DNA of 64,000 nucleotides from Clusia tigrina (lineage: Eukaryota > Arthropoda > Insecta > Diptera > Clusiidae): NCBI GenBank assembly GCA_920105625.2, contig CAKKTE020000496.1, forward strand, positions 62,001 to 126,000, in the 5' to 3' direction. Positions 12,667 through 24,760 of the stretch are shown piece by piece. The number at the start of each line of letters is the position of its first letter. Position 1 is the stretch's first letter. The notes under the pieces were generated by a model. That model did not search any database. It was not told the DNA's origin and was given only the letters and a program-made list of their open reading frames with translations. A program made the position numbers and the translations under genes.

Positions 12667-13449
12667 AGTAAAAAGTTACAAGCATTTGTATGTTGCAAAG
12701 TTTGATAGGTGTAGGACGTACGGTATAGAAGTTAGGGCCATTTGAACTTTTATCAGTGTTTGATTTGGGACTCAAGGGTAGCATAGCTTTGAGCGATAGC
12801 TTAAATTGACAAGAGGCTCGATTACTTTATTGTTACAAAATTTCAAGGTTTTATGACGCTCCAGTAAAAAGTTACAAGCACTTGTATGTTGCAAATTTGA
12901 TAGGTGTAGGACGTACCGTATAGAAGTTAGGGCCATTTGAAGTTTTATCAGTGTTTGATTTGGGACTCAAGGGTAGCATAGCTTTGAGCGATAGCTTAAA
13001 TTGACAAGAGGCTCGAGTACTTTATTGTTACAAAATTTCAAGGTTTTATGACGCTCCTGTAAAAAGTTGCAAGCATTTGTATTTTGCTAACTTTGATAGG
13101 TGTAGGACTTACCGTATAGAAGTTAGGGCCATTTGAAATTTTATCAGTGTTTGATTTGGCACTGAAGGGTAGCATAGCTTTGAGCGATAGCTTAAATTGA
13201 CAAGAGGCTCGAGTACTTTATTGTTACAAAATTTCAAGGTTTTATGACGCACCAGTAAAAAGTTACAAGCATTTGTATATTGCAAACTTTGATAGGTGTA
13301 GGACGTACCGTATAGAAGTTAGGGCCATTTGAAATCTTATCAGTGTTTGATTTGGGAATCAAAGGTAGCATAGCTTTGAGCGATAGCTTAAATTGACAAG
13401 AGGCTCGAGTACTTTATTGTTACAAAATTTCAAGGTTTTATGACCCTCC

Positions 13450-14625
13450 AGTAAAAAGTTACAAGCATTTGTATGTTGCAAACTTTGATAGGTGTAGGAC
13501 GTACCGTATAGAAGTTTGGGCCATTTGAAGTTTTATCAGTGTTTGATTTGGGACTCAAGGGTAGCATAGCTTTGAGCGATAGCTTAAATTGACAAGAGGC
13601 TCGAGTACTTTATTGTTAGAAAATTTCAAGGTTTTATGACGCTCCTGTAAAAAGTTACAAGCATTTGTATGTTGCAAACTTTGATAGGTGTAGGACGTAC
13701 CGTATGGAAGTTAGGGCCATTTGAAATCTTATCAGTGTTTGATTTGGGAATCAAAGGTAGCATAGCTTTGAGCGATAGCTTAAATTGACAAGAGGCTCGA
13801 GTACTTTAATGTTACAAAATTTAAAGGTTTTATGACGCTCCAGTAAAAAGTTACAAGCATTTGTATGTTGCAAACTTTGATAGGTGTAGGACGTACCGTA
13901 TAGAAGTTAGGGCCATTTGAAGTTTTATCAGTGTTTGATTTGGGACTCAAGGGTAGCATAGCTTTGAGCGATTGCGTAAATTGACAAGAGGCTCGAGTAC
14001 TTTATTGTTACAAAATTTCAAGGTTTTATGACGCTCCAGTAAAAAGTTACAAGCATTTGTATGTTGCAAACTTTGATAGGTGTAGAACGTACCGTATAGA
14101 AGTTAGGGCCATTTGAAGTTTTATCAGTGTTTGATTTGGGACTCAAGGGTAGCATAGCTTTGAGCGATAGCTTGAATTGACAAAAGGCTCGAGTACTTTA
14201 TTGTTAGAAAATTTCAAGGTTTTATGACGCTCCTGTAAAAAGTTACAAGCATTTGTATGTTGCAAACTTTGATAGGTGTAGGACGTACCGTATAGAAGTT
14301 AGGGCCATTTGAAATCTTATCAGTGTTTGATTTGGGAATCAAAGGTAGCATAGCTTTGAGCGATAGCTTAAATTGACAAGAGGCTCGAGTACTTTATTGT
14401 TACAAAATTTCAAGGTTTTATGACCCTCCAGTAAAAAGTTACAAGCATTTGTATGTTGCAAACTTTGATAGGTGTAGGACGTACCGTATAGAAGTTAAGG
14501 CCTTTTGAAGTTTTATCAGTGTTTGATTTGGCACTCAAGGGTAGCATAGCTTTGAGCGATAGCTTAAATTGACAAGAGGCTCGAGTACTTTATTGTTACA
14601 AAATTTCAAAGTTTTATGACGCACC
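13450..14625. repeat. 13-monomer HOR, truncated copy 2 (six monomers)
   Basis: The monomers at 13450, 13646, 13842, 14038, 14234 and 14430 follow 10927-12102 in order, including gtatggaag and cttgaattgacaaaagg. The parallel ends in the next monomer (14626), which starts like the tatattgc type but switches to gattttggactcaagggagc. Confidence 0.85.
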
Positions 14626-16583
14626 AGTAAAAAGTTACAAGCATTTGTATATTGCAAACTTTGATAGGTGTAGGACGTACCGTATAGAAGTTAGGGCCAT
14701 TTGAAGTTTTATCAGTGTTTGATTTTGGACTCAAGGGAGCATATCTTTGAGCGATAGCTTAAATTGACAAGAGGCTCGAGTACTTTATTGTTACAAAATT
14801 TCAAGGTTTTATGACGCTCCAATAAAAAGTTACAAGCATTTGTATGTTGCAAACTTTGATAGGTGTAGGACGTACCGTATAGAAGTTAGGGCCATTTGAA
14901 GTTTTATCAGTGTTTGATTTGGGACTCAAGGGTAGCATATCTTTGAGCGATAGCTTAAATTGACAAGAGGCTCGAGTACTTTATTGTTACAAAATTTCAA
15001 GGTTTTATGACGCTCCAGTAAAAAGTTACAAGCATTTGTATGTTGCAAACTTTGATAGATGTAGGGCGTACCGTATAGAAATTAGGGCCATTTGAAGTTT
15101 TATCAGTGATTGATTTAGGACTCAAGGGTAGCATAGCTTTGAGCGATAGCTTAAATTGACAAGAGGCTCGAGTACTTTATTGTTACAAAATTTCAAGGTT
15201 TTATGACGCACCAGTAAAAAGTTACAAGCATTTGTATATTGCAAATTTTGATAGGTGTAGGACGTACCGTATAGAAGTTAGGGCCATTTGAAATCTTATC
15301 AGTGTTTGATTTGGGAATCAAAGGTAGCATAGCTTTGAGCGATAGCTTAAATTGACAAGAGGCTCGAGTACTTTATTGTTACAAAATTTCAAGGTTTTAT
15401 GACCCTCCAGTAAAAAGTTACAAGCATTTGTATGTTGCAAACTTTGGTAGGTGTAGGACGTACCGTATATAAGTTAGGGCCATTTGAAGTTTTATCAGTG
15501 TTTGATTTGGCACTGAAGGGTAGCATAGCTTTGAGCGATAGCTTAAATTGACAAGAGGCTCGAGTACTTTATTGTTACAAAATTTAAAGGTTTTATGACG
15601 CTCCAGTAAAAAGTTACAAGCATTTGTATGTTGCAAACTTTGATAGATGTAGGGCGTACCGTATAGAAATTAGGGCCATTTGAAGTTTTATCAGTGATTG
15701 ATTTAGGACTCAAGGGTAGCATAGCTTTGAGCGATAGCTTAAATTGACAAGAGGCTCGAGTACTTTATTGTTACAAAATTTCAATGTTTTATGACGCTCC
15801 AGTAAAAAGTTACAAGCACTTGTATGTTGCAAACTTTGATAAGTGTAGGACGTACCGTATAGAAGTTAGGGCCATTTGAAGTTTTATCAGTGTTTGATTT
15901 GGGACTGAAGGGTAGCATAGCTTTGAGCGATAGCTTAAATTGACAAGAGGCTCGAGTGCTTTATTGTTACAAAATTTCAAGGTTTTATGACGCTCCAGTA
16001 AAAAGTTACAAGCATTTGTATGTTGCAAACTTTCATAGGTGTAGGACGTACCGTATAGAAGTTAGGGCCATTTGAAGTTTTATCAGTTTTTGATTTGGGA
16101 CTCAAGGGTAGCATAGCTTTGAGCGATAGCTTAAATTGACAAGAGGCTCGAGTACTTTATTGTTACAAAATTTCAAGGTTTTATGACGCTCCAGTAAAAA
16201 GTTACAAGCATTTGTATGTTGCAAACTTTGATAGGTGTAGGACGTACCGTATAGAAGTTAGGGCCATTTGAAGTTTTATCAGTGTTTGATTTTGGACTCA
16301 AGGGAGCATAGCTTTGAGCGATAGCTTAAATTGACAAGAGGCTCAAGTACTTTATTGTTACAAAATTTCAAGGTTTTATGACGCTCCAGTAAAAAGTTAC
16401 AAGCATTTGTATGTTGCAAACTTTGATAGGTGTAGGTCGTACCGTATAAAAGTTAGGGCCATTTGAAGTTTTATCAGTGTTTGATTTGGGATTCAAGGGT
16501 AGCATAGCTTTGAGCGGTAGCTTAAATTGACAAGAGGCTCGAGTACTTTATTGTTACAAAATTTCAATGTTTTATGACGCTCC
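14626..16583. repeat. Array block C1: ten mixed monomers
   Basis: The starts are 14626, 14821, 15017, 15213, 15409, 15605, 15801, 15997, 16193 and 16388. New types enter here: gattttggactcaagggagc monomers that are 1 bp short (14626, 16193), monomers with gatagatgtagggcg and gaaattaggg plus agtgattgatttagg (15017, 15605), and a tttcatagg monomer with cagtttttg (15997). These types are the raw material of the HORs between 18 and 43 kb. No long exact repeat was noticed inside this stretch. Confidence 0.8.
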
Positions 16584-17270
16584 AGTAAAAAGTTACAAGC
16601 ACTTGTATGTTGCAAACTTTGATAGGTGTAGGACGTACCGTATAGAAGTTAGTGCCATTTGATAGGTGTAGGACGTACCGTATAGGGCCATTTGAAGTTT
16701 TGTCTGTGTTTGATTTGGGACTCAAGGGTAGCATAGCTTTGAGCGATAGTTTAAATTGACAAGAGGCTCGAGTACTTTATTGTTACAAAATTTCAAGGTT
16801 TTATGACGCTCCAGTAAAAAGTTACAAGCACTTGTATGTTGCAAACTTTGATAGGTGTAGGACGTACCGTATAGAAGTTAGTGCCATTTGATAGGTGTAG
16901 GACGTACCGTATAGGGCCATTTGAAGTTTTATCTGTGTTTGATTTGGGACTCAAGGGTAGCATAGCTTTGAGCGATAGCTTAAATTGACAAGAGGCTCGA
17001 GTACTTTATTGTTACAAAATTTCAAGGTTTTATGACGCTCCAGTAAAAAGTTACAAGCACTTGTATGTTGCAAACTTTGATAGGTGTAGGACGTACCGTA
17101 TAGAAGTTACTGCCATTTGATAGGTGTAGGACGTACCGTATAGGGCCATTTGAAGTTTTATCTGTGTTTGATTTGGGACGCAAGGGTAGCATAGCTTTGA
17201 GCGATAGCTTAAATTGACAAGAGGCTCGAGTACTTTATTGTTAGAAAATTTCAAGGTTTTATGACGCTCC
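16584..17270. repeat. Three consecutive 229-bp monomers
   Basis: Starts at 16584, 16813 and 17042, each 229 bp. Each carries a second copy of monomer positions 35-74 in which the TAG-to-TAG 7-bp deletion is present (40 minus 7 gives the net +33). The first half carries gttagtgcc or gttactgcc. This is the only place where 229-bp monomers are adjacent; elsewhere they occur singly. Private changes: tttgtctgtg (16584), ggacgcaag and ttactgcc (17042). Confidence 0.93.
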
Positions 17271-18054
17271 TGTAAAAAGTTACAAGCATTTGTATGTTGC
17301 ATACTTTGATAGGTGTAGGACGTACCGTATAGAAGTTAAGGCCTTTTGAAGTTTTATCAGTGTTTGATTTGGCACTCAAGGGTAGCATAGCTTTGAGCGA
17401 TAGCTTAAATTGACAAGAGGCTCGAGTACTTTATTGTTACAAAATTTCAAGGTTTTATGACCCTCCAGTAAAAAGTTACAAGCATTTGTATGTTGCAAAC
17501 TTTGATAGGTGTAGGACGTACCGTATAGAAGTTAAGGCCTTTTGAAGTTTTATCAGTGTTTGATTTGGCACTCAAGGGTAGCATAGCTTTGAGCGATAGC
17601 TTAAATTGACAAGAGGCTCGAGTACTTTATTGTTACAAAATTTCAAGGTTTTATGACGCACCAGTAAAAAGTTACAAGCATTTGTATATTGCAAACTTTG
17701 ATAGGTGTAGGACGTACCGTATAGAAGTTAGGGCCATTTGAAATCTTATCAGTGTTTGATTTGGGAATCAAAGGTATCATAGCTTTGAGCGATAGCTTAA
17801 ATTGACAAGAGGCTCGAGTACTTTATTGTTACAAAATTTCAAGGTTTTATGACCCTCCAGTAAAAAGTTACAAGCATTTGTATGTTGCAAACTTTGATAG
17901 GTGTAGGACATACCGTATAGAAGTTAGGGCCATTTGAAGTTTTATCAGTGTTTGATTTGGCACTGAAGGGTAGCATAGCTTTGAGCGATAGCTTAAATTG
18001 ACAAGAGGCTCGAGTACTTTATTGTTACAAAATTTAAAGGTTTTATGACGCTCC
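17271..18054. repeat. Four-monomer block resembling block A types
   Basis: 17271 (tgtaaaaag, aaggcctttt), 17467 (aaggcctttt), 17663 (tatattgc, gaaatctt) and 17859 (ggcactgaag). These are the types and order of 785-1176 and of 6665-7252. It is an island of left-arm sequence within the C region and implies an exchange between distant parts of the array. Confidence 0.7.
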
Positions 18055-19034
18055 AGTAAAAAGTTACAAGCACTTCTATGTTGCAAACTTTGATAGGTGT
18101 AGGACGTACCGTATAGAAGTTTGGGCCATTTGAAGTTTTATCAGTGTTTGATTTGGGACTCAAGGGTAGCATAGCTTTGAGCGATAGCTTAAATTGACAA
18201 GAGGCTCGAGTACTTTATTGTTACAAAATTTCAAGGTTTTATGACGCACCAGTAGAAAGTTACAAGCATTTGTATATTGCAAACTTTGATAGGTGTAGGA
18301 CGTAGCCTATAGAAGTTAGGGCCATTTGAAGTTTTATCAGTGTTTGATTTGGGACTCAAGGGTAGCATAGCTTTGAACGATAGCTTAAATTGACAAGAGG
18401 CTCGAGTACTTTATTGTTACAAAATTTCAAGGTTTTATGACGCTCCTGTAAAAAGTTACAAGCATTTGTATGTTGCAAACTTTGATAGGTGTAGGACGTA
18501 CCGTATAGAAGTTAGGGCCATTTGAAGTTTTATCAGTGTTTGATTTGGGACTGAAGAGTAGCATAGCTTTGAGCGATAGCTTAAATTGACAAGAGGCTCG
18601 AGTACTTTATTGTTACAAAATTTCAAGTTTTTATGACGCTCCAGTAAAAAGTTACAAGCATTTGTATGTTGCAAACTTTGATAGGTGTAGGACGTACCGT
18701 ATAGAAGTTAGGGCCATTTGAAGTTTTATCAGTGTTTGATTTGGGACTCAATGGTAGCATATCTTTGAGCGATAGCTTAAATTGACAAGAGGCTCGAGTA
18801 CTTTATTGTTACAAAATTTCAAGGTTTTATGACGCTCCAGTAAAAAGTTACAAGCATTTGTATGTTGCAAGCTTTGATAGATGTAGGGCGTACCGTATAG
18901 AAATTAGGGCCATTTGAAGTTTTATCAGTGATTGATTTAGGACTCAAGGGTAGCATAGCTTTGAGCGATAGCTTAAATTGACAAGAGACCCGAGTACTTT
19001 ATTGTTACAAAATTTCAAGGTTTTATGACGCTCC

Positions 19035-19224
19035 AGTAAACAAGCATTTGTATGTTGCAAACTTTCATAGGTGTAGGACGTACCGTATAGAAGTTAGGGC
19101 CATTTGAAGTTTTATCAGTTTTTGATTTGGGACTCAAGGGTAGCATAGCTTTGAGCGATAGCTTAAATTGACAAGACGCTCGAGTACTTTATTGTTACAA
19201 AATTTAAAGGTTTTATGACGCTCC
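19035..19224. repeat. 190-bp monomer with private 6-bp deletion
   Basis: Positions 7-12 are missing, giving agtaaacaagc. The matching monomer at 22385 in the second 17-mer copy is full length, so the deletion most simply arose after the block was copied. It dates one event relative to the duplication. Confidence 0.88.
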
Positions 19225-20203
19225 AGTAAAAAGTTACAAGCATTTGTATGTTGCAAACTTTGATAAGTGTAGGACGTACCGTATAGAAGTTAGGGCCATT
19301 TGAAGTTTTATCAGTGTTTGATTTTGGACTCAAGGGAGCATAGCTTTGAGCGATAGCTTAAATTGACAAGAGGCTCAAGTACTTTATTGTTACAAAATTT
19401 CAAGGTTTTATGACGCTCCAGTAAAAAGTTACAAGCATTTGTATGTTGCAAACTTTGATAGGTGTAGGACGTACCGTATAGAAGTTAGGGCCATTTGAAG
19501 TTTTATCAGTGTTTGATTTGGGACTCAAGGGTAGCATAGCTTTGAGCGATAGCTTAAATTGACAAGAGGCTCGAGTACTTTATTGTTACAAAATTTCAAG
19601 GTTTTATGACGCACCAGTAGAAAGTTACAAGCATTTGTATATTGCAAACTTTGATAGGTGTAGGACGTACCGTATAGAAGTTAGGGCCATTTGAAGTTTT
19701 ATCAGTGTTTGATTTGGGACTCAAGGGTAGCATAGCTTTGAGCGATAGCTTAAATTGACAAGATGCTCGAGTACTTTATTGTTACAAAATTTCAAGGTTT
19801 TATGACGCTCCTGTAAAAAGTTACAAGCATTTGTATGTTGCAAACTTTGATAGGTGTAGGACGTACCGTATAGAAGTTAGGGCCATTTGAAGTTTTATCA
19901 GTGTTTGATTTGGGGCTCAAGGGTAGCATACCTTTGAGCGATAGCTTAAATTGACAAGAGGCTCGAGTACTTTATTGTTACAAAATTTCAAGGTTTTATG
20001 ACGCTCCAGTAAAAAGTTACAAGCATTTGTATATTGCAAACTTTGATAGATGTAGGGCGTACCGTAAAGAAATTAGGGCCATTTGAAGTTTTATCAGTGA
20101 TTGATTTAGGACTCAAGGGTAGCATAGCTTTGAGCGATAGCTTAAATTGACAAGAGGCTCGAGTACTTTATTGTTACAAAATTTCAAGGTTTTATGACGC
20201 TCC

Positions 20204-20432
20204 AGTAAAAAGTTACAAGCACTTGTATGTTGCAAACTTTGATAGGTGTAGGACGTACCGTATAGAAGTTAGTGCCATTTGATAGGTGTAGGACGTACCG
20301 TATAGGGCCATTTGAAGTTTTATCTGTGTTTGATTTGGGACTCAAAGGTAGCATAGCTTTGAGCGATAGCTTAAATTGACAAGAGGCTCGAGTACTTTAT
20401 TGTTACAAAATTTCAAGGTTTTATGACGATCC
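20204..20432. repeat. 229-bp monomer, single
   Basis: Internal 40-bp duplication with gttagtgcc in the first copy and the 7-bp deletion in the second. Has tatctgtg and actcaaagg. Followed by a 189-bp monomer, the same pairing as at 24147 and 43002. Confidence 0.92.
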
Positions 20433-20621
20433 AGTAAAAAGTTACAAGCATTTGTATATTGCAAACTTTGATAGGTGTAGGACGTACCGTATAGGGCCAT
20501 TTGAAGTTTTATCAGTGTTTTATTTGGGACTCAAGGGTAGCATAGCTTTGAACGATAGCTTAAATTGACAAGAGGCTCGAATATTTTATTGTTACAAAAT
20601 TTCAAGGTTTTATGACGCACC
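20433..20621. repeat. 189-bp monomer with 7-bp deletion, single
   Basis: Has cgtatagggccat, gttttatttg, gaacgatag and cgaatatttt, like the second of the pair at 7628 but with ccatttg instead of ccatctg. Matches 24376-24564 and 43231-43419. Confidence 0.9.
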
Positions 20622-23600
20622 AGTACAAAGTTACAAGCATTTGTATATTGCAAACTTTGATAGGTGTAGGACGTACCCTATAGAAGTTAGGGCCATTTGA
20701 AGTTTTATCAGTGTTTGATTTGGGACTCATGGGTAGCATAGCTTTGAACGATAGCTTAAATTGACAAGAGGCTCGAGTACTTTATTGTTACAAAATTTCA
20801 AGGTTTTATGACGCTCCTGTAAAAAGTTACAAGCATTTGTATGTTGCAAACTTTGATAGGTGTAGGACGTACCGTATAGAAGTTAGGGCCATTTGAAGTT
20901 TTATTAGTGTTTGATTTGGGACTGAAGAGTAGCATAGCTTTGAGCGATAGCTTAAATTGACAAGAGGCTCGAGTACTTTATTGTTACAAAATTTCAAGGT
21001 TTTATGACGCTCCAGTAAAAAGTTACAAGCATTTGTATGTTGCAAACTTTCATAGGTGTAGGACGTACCGTATAGAAGTTAGGGCCATTTGAAGTTTTAT
21101 CAGTTTTTGATTTGGGACTCAAGGGTAGCATAGCTTTGAGCGATAGCTTAAATTGACAAGAGGCTCGAGTACTTTATTGTTACAAAATTTCAAGGTTTTA
21201 TGACGCTCCAGTAAAAAGTTACAAGCATTTGTATGTTGCAAACTTTGATAAGTGTAGGACGTACCGTATAGAAGTTAGGGCCATTTGAAGTTTTATCAGT
21301 GTTTGATTTTGGACTCAAGGGAGCATAGCTTTGAGCGATAGCTTAAATTGACAAGAGGCTCGAGTACTTTATTGTTACAAAATTTAAAGGTTTTATGACG
21401 CTCCAGTAAAAAGTTACAAGCACTTCTATGTTGCAAACTTTGATAGGTGTAGGACGTACCGTATAGAAGTTTGGGCCATTTGAAGTTTTATCAGTGTTTG
21501 ATTTGGGACTCAAGGGTAGCATAGCTTTGAGCGATAGCTTAAATTGACAAGAGGCTCGAGTACTTTATTGTTACAAAATTTCAAGGTTTTATGACGCACC
21601 AGTAGAAAGTTACAAGCATTTGTATATTGCAAACTTTGATAGGTGTAGGACGTAGCCTATAGAAGTTAGGGCCATTTGAAGTTTTATCAGTGTTTGATTT
21701 GGGATTCAAGGGTAGCATAGCTTTGAACGATAGCTTAAATTGACAAGAGACTCGAGTACTTTATTGTTACAAAATTTCAAGGTTTTATGACGCTCCTGTA
21801 AAAAGTTACAAGCATTTGTATGTTGCAAACTTTGATAGGTGTAGAACGTACCGTATAGAAGTTAGGGCCATTTGAAGTTTTATCAGTGTTTGATTTGGGA
21901 CTGAAGAGTAGCATAGCTTTGAGCGATAGCTTAAATTGACAAGAGGCTCGAGTACTTTATTGTTACAAAATTTCAAGTTTTTATGACGCTCCAGTAAAAA
22001 GTTACAAGCATTTGTATGTTGCAAACTTTGATAGGTGTAGGACGTACCGTATAGAAGTTAGGGCCATTTGAAGTTTTATCAGTGTTTGATTTGGGACTCA
22101 ATGGTAGCATATCTTTGAGCGATAGCTTAAATTGACAAGAGGCTCGAGTACTTTATTGTTACAAAATTTCAAGGTTTTATGACGCTCCAGTAAAAAGTTA
22201 CAAGCATTTGTATGTTGCAAACTTTGATAGATGTAGGGCGTACCGTATAGAAATTAGGGCCATTTGAAGTTTTATCAGTGATTGATTTAGGACTCAAGGG
22301 TAGCATAGCTTTGAGCGATAGCTTAAATTGACAAGAGACCCGAGTACTTTATTGTTACAAAACTTCAAGGTTTTATGACGCTCCAGTAAAAAGTTACAAG
22401 CATTTGTATGTTGCAATCTTTCATAGGTGTAGGACGTACGGTATAGAAGTTAGGGCCATTTGAAGTTTTATCAGTTTTTGATTTGGGACTCAAGGGTAGC
22501 ATAGCTTTGAGCGATAGCTTAAATTGACAAGACGCTCGAGTACTTTATTGTTACAAAATTTAAAGGTTTTATGACGCTCCAGTAAAAAGTTACAAGCATT
22601 TGTATGTTGCAAACTTTGATAAGTGTAGGACGTACCGTATAGAAGTTAGGGCCATTTGACGTTTTATCAGTGTTTGATTTTGGACTCAAGGGAGCATAGC
22701 TTTGAGCGATAGCTTAAATTGACAAGAGGCTCAAGTACTTTATTGTTACAAAATTTCAAGGTTTTATGACGCTCCAGTAAAAAGTTACAAGCATTTGTAT
22801 GTTGCAAACTTTGATAGGTGTAGGACGTACCGTATGGAAGTTAGGGCCATTTGAAGTTTTATCAGTGTTTGATTTGGGACTCAAGGGTAGCATAGCTTTG
22901 AGCGATAGCTTAAATTGACAAGAGGCTCGAGTACTTTATTGTTACAAAATTTCAAGGTTTTATGACCCACCAGTAGAAAGTTACAAGCATTTGTATATTG
23001 CAAACTTTGATAGGTGTAGGACGTACCGTATAGAAGTTAGGGCCATTTGAAATCTTATCAGTGTTTGATTTGGGAATCAAAGGTAGCATAGCTTTGAGCG
23101 ATAGCTTAAATTGACAAGAGGCTCGAGTACTTTATTGTTACAACATTTCAAGGTTTTATGACCCTCCAATAAAAAGTTACAAGCATTTGTATGTTGCAAA
23201 CTTTGATAGGTGTAGGACGTACCGTATAGAAGTTAGGGCCATTTGAAGTTTTATCAGTGTTTGATTTGGCACTGAAGGGTAGCATAGCTTTGAGCGATAG
23301 CTTAAATTGACAAGAGGCTCGAGTACTTTCTTGTTACAAAATTTAAAGGTTTTATGACGCTCCAGTACAAAGTTACAAGCACTTGTATGTTGCAAACTTT
23401 GATAGGTGTAGGACGTACCGTATAGAAGTTTGGGCCATTTGAAGTTTTATCAGTGTTTGATTTGAGACTCAAGGGTAGCATAGCTTTGAGCGATAGCTTA
23501 AATTGACAAGAGGCTCGAGTACTTTATTGTTACAAAATTTCAAGGTTTTATGACCCACCAGTAGAAAGTTACAAGCATTTGTATATTGCAAACTTTGATA

Positions 23601-24146
23601 GGTGTAGGACGTACCGTATAGAAGTTAGGGCCATTTGAAGTTTTATCAGTGTTTGATTTGGGACTCAAGGGTAGCATAGCTTTAAGCGATAGCTTAAATT
23701 GACAAGATGCTCGAGTACTTTATTGTTACAAAATTTCAAGGTTTTATGACGCTCCTGTAAAAAGTTCAAGCATTTGTATGTTGCAAACTTTGATAGGTGT
23801 AGGACGTACCGTATAGAAGTTAGGGCCATTTGAAGTTTTATCAGTGTTTGATTTGGGGCTCAAGGGTAGAATACCTTTGAGCGATAACTTAAATTGACAA
23901 GAGGCTCGAGTACTTTATTGTTACAAAATTTCAAGGTTTTATGACGCTCCAGTAAAAAGTTACAAACATTTGTATATTGCAAACTTTGATAGATGTAGGG
24001 CGTACCGTAAAGAAATTAGGGCCATTTGAAGTTTTATCAGTGATTGATTTAGGACTCAAGGGTAGCATAGCTTTGAGCGATAGCTTAAATTGACAAGAGG
24101 CTCGAGTACTTTATTGTTACAAAATTTCAAGCTTTTATGACGCTCC

Positions 24147-24375
24147 AGTAAAAAGTTACAAGCACTTGTATGTTGCAAACTTTGATAGGTGTAGGACGTA
24201 CCGTATAGAAGTTAGTGCCATTTGATAGGTGTAGGACGTACCGTATAGGGCCATTTGAAGTTTTATCTGTGTTTGATTTGGGACTAAAGGGTAGCATAGC
24301 TTTGAGTGATAGCTTAAATTGACAAGAGGCTCGAGTACTTTATTGTTACAAAATTTCAAGGTTTTATGACGATCC
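24147..24375. repeat. 229-bp monomer, single
   Basis: Same structure as at 20204, with private ggactaaag and gagtgatag and the upstream marker caagctttta. The longest minus-strand open frame in the window (24156-24443) crosses this monomer only because the +33 insertion keeps the frame and shifts the next stop. Confidence 0.92.
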
Positions 24376-24564
24376 AGTAAAAAGTTACAAGCATTTGTAT
24401 ATTGCAAACTTTGATAGGTGTAGGACGTACCGTATAGGGCCATTTGAAGTTTTATCAGTGTTTTATTTGGGACTCAAGGGTAGCATAGCTTTGAACGATA
24501 GCTTAAATTGACAAGAGGCTCGAATATTTTATTGTTACAAAATTTCAAGGTTTTATGACGCACC
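24376..24564. repeat. 189-bp monomer with 7-bp deletion, single
   Basis: Copy of the 20433 type within the second 17-mer copy, followed by a monomer with accctatag and actcatggg as at 20622. Confidence 0.9.
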
Positions 24565-24760
24565 AGTAGAAAGTTACAAGCATTTGTATATTGCAAACTT
24601 TGATAGGTGTAGGACGTACCCTATAGAAGTTAGGGCCATTTGAAGTTTTATCAGTGTTTGATTTGGGACTCATGGGTAGCATAGCTTTGAACGATAGCTT
24701 AAATTGACAAGAGGCTCGAGTACTTTATTGTTACAAAATTTCAAGGTTTTATGACGCTCC

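Larger units (their letters stand above)
10927..13449. repeat. 13-monomer HOR of 2523 bp, copy 1
   Basis: The block begins with gaagtttggg (10927), then a monomer with gtatggaag and aatgttac (11123), the gcgattgcg monomer (11319), a monomer with tagaacg and cttgaattgacaaaagg (11515), and so on. It then takes in a third copy of the deletion-bearing monomers (12103-13057). The same markers recur 2523 bp later. The length equals 13 x 196 minus 25, the same 25 bp of deletions as the 1935-bp HOR. Confidence 0.87.
18055..21404. repeat. 17-monomer HOR of 3350 bp, copy 1
   Basis: Markers in order: cacttcta with gaagtttggg (18055), cgtagcctatag (18251), gactgaagag with caagttttta (18447), aatggtagcatatc (18643), gagacccgag (18839), tttcatagg with gacgctcg (19035), gattttgg with ggagc (19225). 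It later includes a 229-bp monomer (20204) and a 189-bp monomer (20433). The same order restarts at 21405. Confidence 0.85.
21405..24760. repeat. 17-monomer HOR, copy 2, with internal rearrangement
   Basis: The first half (21405-22971) follows 18055-19615 marker by marker. It then contains three extra monomers (22972, 23168, 23364; 588 bp) before rejoining at 23560, which matches 19616; the later shift is therefore about 3944 bp instead of 3350. The inserted monomers (aataaaaag with ggcactgaag and gtactttctt; agtacaaag; preceded by gacccacc) are the opening module of the HOR that dominates 27889-43001. Confidence 0.83.

Noticed and set aside
24156..24443. Longest minus-strand open frame (95 residues); similar 83- and 86-residue frames at 17051-17302 and 40824-41084
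   Set aside because: The extra length comes from the +33-bp duplication, which keeps frame, or from the 1-bp gttcaagc deletion, which shifts frame past a stop. There is no sign of a gene.
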